A DNA stretch of 48,771 nucleotides from Fragilaria crotonensis. Its lineage: Eukaryota; Bacillariophyta; Fragilariophyceae; Fragilariales; Fragilariaceae. The stretch is from NCBI GenBank assembly GCA_022925895.1, contig JAKSYS010000490.1, positions 1-48,771 of the forward strand, given 5' to 3'. Each line of letters opens with the position of its first letter. Positions within the stretch are counted from its first letter, which is position 1. A program made the translations under genes and the position numbers. Positions 32,403 through 43,165 of the stretch are shown here, one piece after another. The notes under the pieces were generated by a model. That model did no database searches. It had not been told where the DNA came from and saw only the letters and a list, made by a program, of their open reading frames with translations.

Positions 32403-34906
32403 ATGGACACCGGCCTTGACGACGAGCAAGAAATAAATGGAATAATGACTCCTTCAGTGACTGACACTGATGCGGAGGAATCAGATCCTGATGAGGGCAA
32501 CACGTCAGAGGAAGTCTTGACAATGAGAGGTACTCCAAATAGGGTAAATGATGTCACGCAGCCCTTCGAGGTTGGCCCTATCAAGGAACCACTCGATTCG
32601 AACGACGAGGAAGGCGAAGTAGGAGTGTCTCTAGTCGCACCATTGGTACTAGATGATGAGTCTGAACACCATCGTCGCACATGTGGGATCGAATCGACGA
32701 CGGCCATGATTGATCTACTCGACAGAAACCCGCGGAGTTGCCAGGGGATGCAACGGATGGACAGGCAGACGTAGTGATTGGTTCACTTCGCGTTGACCTA
32801 CACGGGTCGCCACGCGGCACGACAAACACTGAGGACGTATTGGACGTAGATTCTACGACAGGTGCTGTAGACGAATTACCTGAATCCCACCTGCAGACAC
32901 GCACCTCGATGGTGTCATCCCCAACCAACAAATTGCGGTGCAACCTCGCGCTGAAACCCTCACATTTCCACCAGTGACGAATGAAGGCCCATTCGTCGTC
33001 TGCCATCCAAGTAAGCTGATCAGAGACAACTCAGCATCGACTCTACAACCTGCGTTAAAGCATTCCAACAGTCAAAGCATGGGACCGAACATGAGACATC
33101 CGTCGCGTGTCGACGAGGATTCCGAAGAGCTGATTTTCGACACACAGCCGTTGACCCTTTCAGCGACGGTTGACACGACCTCCAAAGATGTTGACGCTTC
33201 AGATCCTAATGAAGGCAGCACCAGAAATACGCCTGACTTTACTGAGAGGGATAACGGACAGGCACCTGTCAGGAGTGCCGCTGATGCACCACCTTCGCCT
33301 TTCCGATTCTCACCTCCGTCCTCTGAAGATATCCTCGAAACGGGTTCAGTGGTTATTGCACCACCTGGAACCATTGTGTTCCAGCATTCAAATGGAGAAC
33401 ACGCATATTTACCTCCGTCGTACCAGCACCATGGATATGGGTTTCAGATGCCGATGCCTGTCCTCCAACATAGCATGAACCATCAAATAATCCCGACTCC
33501 ACCAGCCGGTGGCGGTCGTCGGAAAATTACTCTTCGCCTTCAAGAAGATGCTCATGACTCCTCCCGCAAAAGCTTTTTCTTCCGACGATCAAGCCGCAAT
33601 TTATCCAGTCCTTTACAATCCATTGAAGAAGGAGGTATCGATCGCGGAACAGTGACGGTGTCGTGGTTTGAAGGTACATCTTCTTCGGAGCTTCAGGAGC
33701 ACGTTAGAAAGACTGTAGTCCGCAAGATGAACCTGGAAAATGATTCTCGACTTGTCGATCTTCGAATAATCGATGAGTCTCAAAGTCCGCATGAAGGTAG
33801 GTTTGCAAATTGTTTATTACTACGCGAAATCTTATCATTTTCACCTACTCACACTTATCGCGTTTGCAGAAGTTGTCTTGTCGCCATACATTCCAGATGG
33901 ATCAAGTTTTCTCCTTCGCTTCAGCACACGATCAAACGATCCGCAGTCCCGTTCTTCTGACCCACGCCCGCTTGACTACTCAGCACCCGATTCACCATCT
34001 GCCGCCCCGAGCCCGTTTCCTTCGTCCTTGGACTTGACGAAGCTCAATGCCCAGTTGCTCACTGGGAAACTGAATGCGTTGAGACCACCTCTTGTAGCAC
34101 AACCAAGGAAGAGTGCACTCAAAAACAACGCCGTAGCCAGCTATGACGGGAATGATTTTGATGGGGAAGAGGAAGGTGATACGGCAGACGACATCCAGCT
34201 GAAAAAGGTTGACGAAGCTGACGCCGCGTCGAAGTCCTCTGACCATCACGAAGACGATATCATGGGTTACAATCCAGAAGACCAAATTGAGATGAGGCTG
34301 CGACAAATTGCCGAACTGATGATTGCAGATCGAAGGAATCGCCGATCCAATAGGGTGCAGAAGGAGAAACGACAAGTGATCTTCGTGATTGCAAACTACT
34401 TCGTTCTCTTCCTCTCATTCATTGCCATCTGCGCAGAATTGAGCGCCCGCTCCCCGCAATGGCTGGCTTCCGTCGAGAAGCATCTAGAAAGCGTTCAAAA
34501 GTGTTCAACAGACCAAGAGACTCTCTTTGAATGTGTTTCAAGGGGCGATTTTGCGGGTCTAATGGCTTCCTTGGTTCTTGTCTTGACCCGGTCAGCCGCC
34601 ACCAAGCGCTTCTTCCTCTTTGGATTCGAGACCCCAAAAAAACTTTGGGCCGTCGTATACGAATCCATGGTCACAGCGGTATGCTGGGGAATCAGCTACA
34701 TCATGATTCGTCGTGGTATGAATCCCGATACTCGATGCGGCTTCATAAGGAAATACTGGAAAGATGCTGTTTACGGCAGTCTGGCCGGGTTTAACGCAGC
34801 ATTCATGAAGCATGTGCTAAAGAATCTAATACCTCAGGAAACGTTCGAGCATGCTTTGCAGGAACGCCAGTTGAAGATTCTGAGTTGGCTACCAAGTTTT
34901 CGCTGA
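32403..34906 (+). CDS. large unrecognised protein with beta-grasp-like domain and C-terminal membrane helices
   Basis: I start at ATG 32403 (CCATGG context). Exons 32403-33796 and 33870-34906 (73-bp GT-AG intron, phase 1) give 810 aa if two bases are restored. The frame shifts by one missing base near AAA at 32726-32728 and near CCCC at 32919-32922. Between them all frames are free of stops and have the same acidic Ser/Thr-rich character. Residues about 1-370 are disordered. From about 373 to 490 a segment (RKITLRL, TVTVSWFEGTSS, IPDGSSFLLRF) resembles a ubiquitin-like beta-grasp, a weak impression. After more disorder come a basic helix and hydrophobic segments at about 635-656, 690-705 and 725-745. 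I do not recognise the family; a membrane-anchored regulatory protein is inference. Confidence 0.65.
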
Positions 34907-35252
34907 GCCCAAGTTACGCGCACGATTACTACCGAAATTCTGTTCATTCAAAATTAAATAATCATAGACTTCACGTTTAGAATCTGCGAAGGGTCCTAGT
35001 TCCGCCGTAGTAACTGAATGCAACCACTTAATTTCGGACTACACTGAAGTGGAAAACACTCTGAAGAGGATCGAGGTAGCACCACTACTAGGCGATCAGG
35101 CTACACACCAAGCATACATGAATGGATTTTTAATATCAAATGGCACTACGTACGAACTCTTCTGTCCAATTAGCAAGTCGATGAAAACTTGAGCCTTGTC
35201 GTCACCATGAGAGCACTTTGTTCTATTTCATCACCAACATCCAACGACAATT
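34907..35252. other. convergent 3' intergenic gap
   Basis: Both flanking genes end here (stop codons at 34904-34906 and 35253-35255). No gene is seen in these 346 bp. Confidence 0.5.
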
Positions 35253-37797
35253 CTACGACAAGCCATGAAAGGAACGATTCGCATTTGTACGTCTCGACAT
35301 ACGTCGAAAGAGTCTCGATATGGCACCACGCCTTCCGTGCGGTGCCAACGGTAGAGACGACTGGTTTCGACGTGTAGCCAGCCTTTGTCTTGCTGTTCTG
35401 GACGATCGCAAATTACCTTCGTTTTCCATGGTTTCTATCATGCTATGAATCTCGTCCGAGGGATTGGCTGCAACTTGGGGAATCCTTACATCGTCAGATG
35501 GAAAAAATCCATTTTGAAGGTCTACAGGTGCTGGATTATCGGAGTAAAGATCTGAGAATATGCCGAGTTCCTCTTCATCGATCGGGGGAGACGGCGGAAT
35601 GCGAGGTTCCGCAATTCCGGAGCGTCGGCTGTGAGAAGAGAACAGCGTCGGTCGCGGAGAGGCAATCTGCGGTTCACCAAGGAACGTCATACCCGTCGTT
35701 CCACCGGCCGTCGGACCGGTTACGATCGCATGGATGTGAATATCGATTCCTCCACCTCCCATTCCGCCGGCCTCCCGCTGCCGAATCAAACGTCCAAGAC
35801 CAGCCAATCCACCAATGCTGCTACCTTCGCCGTCTTCGTCATTTGTTAATGAGCTCAGACTTGCAGCAGCAAGGTAGGCCCCCAATAGTCCAGCCTCCTC
35901 GGGGCTGTTTCGATCGCTACTGCGACGGCTTACCCCTCTAGAGGTGTTGACAGTTGCATTCACAAAATCAGCATAGTCAGGGTCGAGAAACGTGTCGTCT
36001 TCGTCAATTGCCTCCGGCTCGGAAGGCGATGGTGCACGTTCTGGAACACTTTGCGTCCCTAGCGGCATCAAGCTGAAGAGATTTCCAATGGATCGAGGTG
36101 ATGAAACTGCAACACCTCGTTCTACCTCATCTACCTCATCCTCGTCGACAACGACAACGTTACTTTCCCCTGGAGCGGTGCGTTCCGGTTCTGACGGTGG
36201 CTCGTCAGGGAGGGAGGCTGCGTAGGCAGCAAGATGCGGAGCTGAATCGATAAGGGTTCTACCAAGCCTGTCAAGGAGGGGAATGAGCGCTTGCAATTGT
36301 TTCTTCAGGACGGGGTCAGAATGCGATGCCACGGTCGAATCCTGAGTCTTCGTCTCTCCGTCATATCGAGAAACAGGGTCGTTCTCATCGTCGATGAAGG
36401 TTCGGTCGATGTCGTCGACAATACCGTTGAGGTCTGGGGCAGCGTCGGCAACTCTCAGTCAACCATGGCACGCCGTTGTTGTTGCTGTTGTTGCCTCCTG
36501 ATTCAGAAGAAAAGTCTTTCTCTGTAATTCGTTCAATTTGGTGATTAACCAAAGAGAAGACTCTTTGCAGTTCTGGTAGGAGAGCTGCTCGTTCTCCTGG
36601 CTCTTCGTCCATCTTTATATTAGTCGGAGGCGATGCGTTGAATTGCGATTCAGGCGTAGGACAAGCGGTTACAGACTGCGGTGTGACGAGAAAGGCGGTG
36701 GAGAGCAACAAGGCAATTTTGGCACAGTTACTTACCGAACTGGGATGCCGTGTTCGCGTGCGGAAAGGGCGAATTCGTTCCGAATCGCTTCGAATCCATT
36801 CGTCCCAGCGATGTGGCCATCCGTTGTAGTGAATCAACAAGATTTGGACGCCTTCATTGTTCGCCCTTTGTCGATAGCCACCCCATTCACAATCCAAAGG
36901 AGACCCATCGGTTGCTTCTAAAAGCAAACGCATTCGCCCGTCATAATCATTGGCACTAACTGCCGGGTCAGTTGTAGGTTGCGAATGACGCGTTCTGTTA
37001 CTGCGGGAATCTTTCAAGAGTTGCACAGGGAGAATATCTTGAGGTTTTACAACATCCACAACTGTGGCCTCAAGCCACTGATTCACCGTATCGCGACAAT
37101 CGATCCATTGTCCTCTGTAGAACTGTCGATAAGCGTTCTGACTGCACGGGTTACCCTCCAAAAGTGTGTGCAATGTGAGGAGTCCCTGTCGAACAGGTTC
37201 CATGGATCCAGGATCCTCAACCTCCAAATCCGAGTGCGTGAGTCGATGATTTGGGCGACGATTGCGATGACGAACTCTTGCGGATCGTAAGCGTGCGAGC
37301 TGCTGACCCAAAGACATATTTTCATCCGGTGCTTCGTCATCGTCCATGACTCCGAGACCCAACAGCGCGGCCAATATCGAGGCAGTGCCAGTTTGCGACG
37401 GTTCATTGTCTGTTGGTTCTGCTCGACTTGGGATCGAGATAGCTGTAACAGTGGGTTCGATCTGCGATCGATCCATGATTTCAGCATTTTCTGTCAGAGG
37501 CTCTGCCTCCAGCACCGGCTCAGGTCTAGGCACGAGATGAATCGTTTGTCCATCCGCAAGCCCGACCACATCCTTAACTTTTGGTTCATGGTCGATAGAG
37601 TCGCAATCAGTTTCGCCGGCACGAATGATCCGACCTCGATATATCAAGCGCTGTTGCGATGCCTTCAACCCAGTAAAACGCTCGATTTGCTCGTACATGG
37701 CAGAAAGGTCATCTTCCGGTCGTACTCGAATCACAAAATCCTGTGAAGGCACATCGTTGTGACCAACTGTCTTTACAGCTATGGACCAGGGGGACAT
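35253..37797 (-). CDS. ubiquitin-like-domain protein with Tudor/chromo-barrel-like segment
   Basis: Start MSPWSIAVKTVGH (Met codon 37795-37797). Residues 1-85 form a ubiquitin-like domain (QRLIYRGRIIRAGE, LADGQTIHLV). At about 292-342 the segment HYNGWPHRWDEWIRSDSERI strongly resembles the Tudor-knot/chromo-barrel signature of MBT and MOF/Esa1-type proteins. A Ser/Pro-rich acidic middle follows, then GGIDIHIHAIVTG (about 686) and a basic C-terminus (RRGAISRLFRRMSRR). The combination of an N-terminal UBL and a central IHIHAI segment recalls BAG6-type proteins, but I cannot confirm that. The frame changes once, near 36455-36465 in ACTGAGAGTTGCC: one extra A, or two missing bases of a GA run. 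Beyond it 360 open codons continue in similar style, so I treat it as one gene of about 848 aa. It could be two genes. Confidence 0.65.
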
Positions 37798-39062
37798 GTT
37801 TCTCCTCCCAAGACTTAGTAAGGCGTATGTGACACGAGACACGCGACGCAAATGCTTCAAGCCAACAACAATATCAAGAGTAAGTTGTGTTGAACGTGAG
37901 TTCGAAAATGAATTTGCGCGAAAGTAGAAAAATTTCTGGATTTCAATAGTGAATTGGTGAGAGATTGATAGTATTCGCAAAGAAAATTCCGGAACGAGAA
38001 TCCCCGTCTCAGGTGCAACAACGGAACTCCGATCTCCTAAATACTGTAGAAGTAGGCTACAGCTACTGCATACCAGTACGAGGTACCGTACATTCGTCTC
38101 CGAGTACAATGTTGACAGGCACCATCGTCGACAACGGCGAGCAGTGCGACTCTATCATTGCACTCGAGGCCGCTCAAACCCGTCCCTTGCTTCCAAGGAA
38201 GCACGCGCATCTCTAGTCGAACCAAGGAGCTTGTCTACGACACGGTTTCGAGGATGTAACAACATCAACATGACTGGAGGCCTGACGTGACACCCGCGCT
38301 TGAGCGAGAATGGTGCGCCGAAGAATGTTCGGCCAAACCCGAGTCTTTAATCCATTCATGGTCCAATCACTTACCCTTACTGAGAAGCACTCAATGCTAC
38401 TTAAACGCTGGTATTCGTTGAGTCGGTGCGCAGTTTAGAAGCGTTTGTTTGAATCGACTTTTGCTCAATAATTGAACATGTAATGCGACGAGGATTACCA
38501 CTGTTAACAACGACTTGACTGATCAGAATCGAAGTCGAATTGTGTTACTCAGCGTTGAACGCGTTTCAGTATGATAGATACCACTGGTACGTCCAGTATT
38601 CAACTATTCAGATCCGTCTGTAAAGGAGAAATTTAGCTATCTTCAGTCTGTATAATAACCGTCATTTACCATTTCCTTTGATCTGTACCATCGTATGATC
38701 ATACAGTATGCATGCAAGCATACTGTACATACTGTAGTACGACATACCACTGCTACCGGTACATAATTTCCAAGCCAGTCGGATTACAAGGTACGGGTAA
38801 AAGCTGTGTACAGTGTACAGTACTGTACCCCCTTGAGTGTTCGATTCACAAAGAAGCTACGTGGGGAACGGGACTCAATTTGGCTCCGACGGCGAGGTGG
38901 AAACTGAATACACGTAGATAGTTTGTACCAGGTAGGCCAGGTAGTTCGAATTATAACAAAATGGTTGCAGGTTACAAGAACCAGTTTTAGTTCCTTGCTT
39001 CAACGATGTTTGTTGAGAAGCGAAACCGATTCTCCATCAATATGCAATACTCGAGTACGTGG
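37798..39062. other. intergenic DNA, no gene seen
   Basis: No convincing reading frame. GTAC and TACTGTA-type palindromes cluster at 38040-38110 and 38690-38830. The region includes the promoter of the UBL gene at its left end and the 3' end of the CoA-binding paralogue at its right. Confidence 0.45.
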
Positions 39063-39666
39063 CTAAGCAAGCCCCAGACGAGGAATCTCTATCTTGGGAC
39101 AAGCATCCATGGCAACCTTCAAACCTGCATCCAACGCCCTTTTAGCAGCGGCTTCATTTATGACACCTTGTTGCAACCACACAGATTTTGCACCCACCGC
39201 AATGGCTTCGTCGACAACACCACCGGCATCTGCTGAATTTCTTAAGTCGGCGATGTTAGGCGATATACTTCACTGAATAATCGAAGGAGTTTTTGCATTA
39301 ATCTTGAACACACAGCAAAAGACATACCGAAAGATGTCCACCATGTCGATGGGTACAGGTACATCGGCTAGGCTTGCATACACAACTTGACCCAGAACTG
39401 TTTCACCCTTCGTGGCATACACTGGGTTGACTGGGATCACACTGTAACCTTGCTGCAGGAGATATTCCATGACATAGTTGGCTGCTCGATCTGGTTTCTG
39501 ACAAGCAAATCAAGGATCAGTGAGCAAGTTTGAGAGGGATCTGGAGAGTGTCGGGCATGCTGCTGAGTCCCGAACTCTTACGCACCTTGGATGCTCCCAC
39601 CAAGGCAATCGTTCTGGTGGAGGTAAGAATGTCACGGAGGGTCTCGTCTGTGTTTCGAAATGACAT
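39063..39666 (-). CDS. CoA-binding (YccU-type) protein, paralogue 2
   Basis: Same family as the gene at 11752-12337. Exons on the minus strand are 39586-39666, 39328-39497 and 39063-39240, giving 142 aa. Intron phases (0 and 2) and exon-1 length (27 codons) equal those of paralogue 1, and intron 2 again splits the Arg codon of VDIFR. Motifs are [34 protein letters not shown] and MDACP. The first intron uses a weaker donor (GTGCGT). Start MSFRNTDET matches MTYRNNDRD of the paralogue. An upstream in-frame Met at 39721-39723 would add 19 residues without acids (MLARSRMLWKRS and on), which looks like a mitochondrial presequence, so a targeted isoform is possible. Confidence 0.85.
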
Positions 39667-39723
39667 GCTACTAAATGCTAATGTCAGAGAACGTTTCCAA
39701 AGCATTCGCGATCGTGCCAGCAT

Positions 39724-40313
39724 TCCATCCGCAATTGAGAGTCTTCAGATTTTAGATACAACGAAGAATAGAGGGAACAAGGTGCAAGTACGCTACAAGA
39801 TGGATGAAAGAAATGATTTTTGATGTGTCCGAGAAGTGAGCATGTGAGCATTCTACTGGAGCACCAGTACGACAATACCTGGTACAAGTACTAGTACTTG
39901 TACCTGGTTACAGATAATGACGACTCGGAGAGTCTGCTATTAATTTCTCTATAGAGAGTAGACAGGCTACGCTGAAGTGAACCACAGCCTACAGCACCGC
40001 AGTTTCACGACGCGATCATCTAATACAAGTACTGTGCCTCGTCTAGTGTCGTAGTGTTCGTTTTTGGTACTCAGTACTCCGTACCTGGTACATAATGTAC
40101 TCGTACTGTGAATTTTTCGATGGCTGAAGTCTTTCATGAGAATCCACGTGTTAGATTGTACGACGCGAGAACCGCCATCAACCACGAATCTGTAATATTG
40201 GACGGAAAGATCCATTTGACCGATCAAGGGAATCGTTTGCTTGGGTTTCATTGCACCTTTGAAGCATCAACTCCTAATCCAAGCATCGTACTAACGAGGC
40301 TTGAATCATCAAA
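39724..40313. other. intergenic region between divergent genes
   Basis: The gap between two divergent starts, expected to hold both promoters. It has GTAC clusters (39865-39910, 40060-40105). No gene is supported. Confidence 0.45.
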
Positions 40314-43058
40314 ATGAAGCAGGCCCTAGTCCCCGTGCTTCTGTTCGTCGTGGTGTTTGTTGGCGACTCGTTTCAACCGGCACTTCTCCATTCGTCACCA
40401 ATCCGACGCTTTGTACAACATGATCCTCTATCACCAGTGTTCGCTGCGTCAGCCACTTACGACGACCACGACAAAGCCAACGTCACATCCACTCGTCGCT
40501 CTCGCTTGTCGCGTTTCATGTTGTCCAAACTCAAGCCCTTTGGACTCGGTATCGTCACTCTAGCTACCTCCTTTTGCATCACGACGTTGGTACCACCTCC
40601 CATTGCACATGCGGCTACGCCTCTCCCCAAATCGGCCACAATGCCAGATGCGGAAAAGACGGCCATGCGCGGCATCCAGTTAGAAATGGAAAAGAAGCAA
40701 CAGCTGGAAACAGAAGACTACAACAGGCGCGCGCGACAGATTGAAGCTAACGAAGGACCAAAGGCTCGAGAAGCCTTTGAAAAGGAATACAGAGAGGCAA
40801 AGGAGCAGAGAGATCAGGAACTTATGGAAGAATTGGAAGAATTGCAACGAGGTCTGTTGGATCAGGGTATCGACCCATTCAACGACATGGAAGGATATCG
40901 ACAATGCTTCCTTCTCAAGACTGGAAAGAATCTTGCAGAGGTTGAAGGCACTGATCAGTACGCAGACGCTCAAATTGCTAAGATGGGACTTACGAAACAG
41001 ACCTATTCATTTCAAAAGGCAACCAACCGAGAAATTATCAAAATGATGGTGCAAGACTACAAAAACCGAGGTATCGACCCTCTGCCGGAATTCGCCAACA
41101 AAGAAAATCATCAAAAGCATGCCAAGATTCTGTTCCTCACAAAATCCGCCGCAACTAAAAAGCTTGCTTCCCTGCAAGATAATATGGTAACATACGGCCA
41201 AATTGATCCCCCAAAGGCGGGAGAACTCAGCCTGAAGGAAATGGTGGAAGCAGATCCAGACCTGGCAATCCGGAATGAGCAAGCAATCCAGAGTGCAATT
41301 CACAAGTTCAGCGACGAAACAGCTGTCAAGGATGCTGAGAAGGTTAAGGTCCAGCAAGAGAAGGCAAAACTTAAGGCAGAAGCACAAAGAGCCAAGGAAG
41401 AAGCTCGTGCCGCGAAAGAACAGGCTAAAAAGGAAGCTCGTATGGCCAAGGAAGCTGAGAAGGAAGCCCAACGCCTCGCGAAAGAGCAGGCAAAGCAGGA
41501 AGTCGAAGCTGCAAAGGCGGCCGCCACAGCAGCGGCGATGGCAGCTGCAGGTGCTGCAGCTGCTGCCGCAGTATCACAGGCTGTGGGGGAAGTTGCTATT
41601 GCTAACATGGAAGCAGCAATGGAGGTCGTTCAGCAAACGGGCGATGGTGGCGTGAAAGTCGCCTCCCCTGAAAGAGTGTCTTTGGAAGATTTTGAAGACG
41701 ATTCTAAGTTCGCGACTGAAACTGGTCAAGTCATTGCTGAAAGCCTTAACACGCAAAAGTCCAAAGGGCTGCCCATCGCAAAAGTAGGTGGACTCATTGC
41801 CGTTGCCGTCGGAGGAAAGTTCGTGATCGATCGCATGTCTCAACCAAGTGCGATTGACGAGGCAGAGCGACAAAGGCAATTTAACTTGCTTATGGGTATA
41901 ACAGACGATGCAAACAAGGGTAAAGATCCGTCTGGCTCAATTGATACGACGAACGCCATCGATGTGGACACCATTGCACCATCCGATGATATCGCCAACG
42001 GAGATACCGTTGCACCAGCACCCGCCGTTCCTGAACCTGTAGTGCCGGTTCCAATTCCAGAGACAGACGTACCCAAGAAGCGAGGCCTCGGTATTAAATC
42101 AATTTTCACCAAGAAAAAGAATGAGCGGGAGACAAACTTGAACGTGTTAATGAGTCAAGGTGCTGTTGCTCCGGAAGTCGCTATGGTTCTCTCCAAGCTT
42201 TTGACCTACGGAGCACCTGGTCGCTTTCCTATGGTAAATGCCTTGGCCGGAGGAATGCCACTGGAAACATTTGAAATCGAAAAAGCGAAAGAAATCCTTG
42301 AGGATGCGGTGGCGAAGGCCGGTATCTCCAGGGAAGAGGGAGCAGAAGTCTTCGCCAATGTTGTCAACTGCATGTTGATCGACATTATTGATCTTGCTTC
42401 GTCATCATTGGGAAAGGAAGCCAGCGTCACCTATGACGCGGTCAATATTGTTATCAATTTCATGAATCACGCAGCGTCGCTATACGATGCTGTCGCTGAA
42501 GGAGTAGAAATTACTCCCGTGACCTACGGTGGAAACCTCCCGAAGTCGAAACTTGAGCAGCTGTATGGTGCGTATGCCTTCTCAGCTATGATAAAAATGG
42601 AAGATGATATGAACGATCGTATTGAGCTTCTTCGAAATGTCTTCTCTATCTCCGAAAAGAAGGCAGAAGGAATCATCATGAACGCCTCGCAGAAACAAAT
42701 GATGGAAATGATGAAGACTGAAGAAGGACAGAAACAAATGGAAGAGATGATGGGGGGTATGATGGGTGGCATGGAAGGTATGGAAGGTCTCGGAGCGATG
42801 GCTGGCTTAATGGGCGGAGGAGCAGAAGGGGCTGAACCAAACCCAGAACAACTGAAGGAAATGCTAACGATGCTGAAGACCATGAAAGATTCGGGTACGA
42901 TCCCCCCGGAAGAACTTGCGACTGTTCGTGATCAGTTCAGAGAATCTTTTGGCTCAAGTATTGATGATATTCTCAAGCAAGCTGACGCTGCAGGAGGCGA
43001 GATGTCAAGCAGTGACAAAGAGCTGCTTGCCTTGATGAGAGGCATACTGGAAGACTAG
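40314..43058 (+). CDS. large plastid protein with lumen-type second signal, coiled coil and Met-rich C-terminus
   Basis: A 914-aa single-exon protein. Residues 1-19 are a signal peptide ending GDSF-QP (Phe20), a plastid-type junction. At 61-100 a second signal follows: RRSRLSRF, a hydrophobic core (about 75-93) and AHA-A near 100, typical of thylakoid-lumen export, possibly by the Tat route because of the Arg pair. The mature part has Glu/Lys-rich helices, a long Ala/Lys/Glu coiled coil (about 335-425), a hydrophobic segment VGGLIAVAVGGKFVI (about 488-502), an acidic/Pro linker, a helical domain (about 600-790) and a Met/Gly-rich stretch (MMGGMMGGMEGME, about 805-820). I do not recognise the family. 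If the hydrophobic segment spans the membrane, the two halves lie on opposite sides. A structural thylakoid or plastid-envelope role is inference. Confidence 0.85.
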   Translation: MKQALVPVLLFVVVFVGDSFQPALLHSSPIRRFVQHDPLSPVFAASATYDDHDKANVTSTRRSRLSRFMLSKLKPFGLGIVTLATSFCITTLVPPPIAHAATPLPKSATMPDAEKTAMRGIQLEMEKKQQLETEDYNRRARQIEANEGPKAREAFEKEYREAKEQRDQELMEELEELQRGLLDQGIDPFNDMEGYRQCFLLKTGKNLAEVEGTDQYADAQIAKMGLTKQTYSFQKATNREIIKMMVQDYKNRGIDPLPEFANKENHQKHAKILFLTKSAATKKLASLQDNMVTYGQIDPPKAGELSLKEMVEADPDLAIRNEQAIQSAIHKFSDETAVKDAEKVKVQQEKAKLKAEAQRAKEEARAAKEQAKKEARMAKEAEKEAQRLAKEQAKQEVEAAKAAATAAAMAAAGAAAAAAVSQAVGEVAIANMEAAMEVVQQTGDGGVKVASPERVSLEDFEDDSKFATETGQVIAESLNTQKSKGLPIAKVGGLIAVAVGGKFVIDRMSQPSAIDEAERQRQFNLLMGITDDANKGKDPSGSIDTTNAIDVDTIAPSDDIANGDTVAPAPAVPEPVVPVPIPETDVPKKRGLGIKSIFTKKKNERETNLNVLMSQGAVAPEVAMVLSKLLTYGAPGRFPMVNALAGGMPLETFEIEKAKEILEDAVAKAGISREEGAEVFANVVNCMLIDIIDLASSSLGKEASVTYDAVNIVINFMNHAASLYDAVAEGVEITPVTYGGNLPKSKLEQLYGAYAFSAMIKMEDDMNDRIELLRNVFSISEKKAEGIIMNASQKQMMEMMKTEEGQKQMEEMMGGMMGGMEGMEGLGAMAGLMGGGAEGAEPNPEQLKEMLTMLKTMKDSGTIPPEELATVRDQFRESFGSSIDDILKQADAAGGEMSSSDKELLALMRGILED

Positions 43059-43165
43059 TAGCCTCAGGTCCCACGCTATGAACAGACCTGGTGAGTCGCT
43101 AACACGATAATTTTTCGAAGCAGTACAAGACTAGTACTAATGACATATAAAAATCTGCAACTTGT

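Noticed and set aside
36291..37746. Several plus-strand frames opposite the UBL-Tudor gene
   Set aside because: Shadows of a well-supported minus-strand coding region; no domains.
39571..39582. GTAAGA as the first-intron donor of CoA-binding paralogue 2
   Set aside because: Although a better consensus than GTGCGT, it breaks the frame into exon 2, whereas GTGCGT gives the phase-0 junction identical to the paralogue.
41007..41608. Minus-strand frames opposite the coiled coil of the 914-aa gene
   Set aside because: Antisense of Ala/Lys/Glu-rich coding repeats; the plus frame is continuous and has targeting signals.
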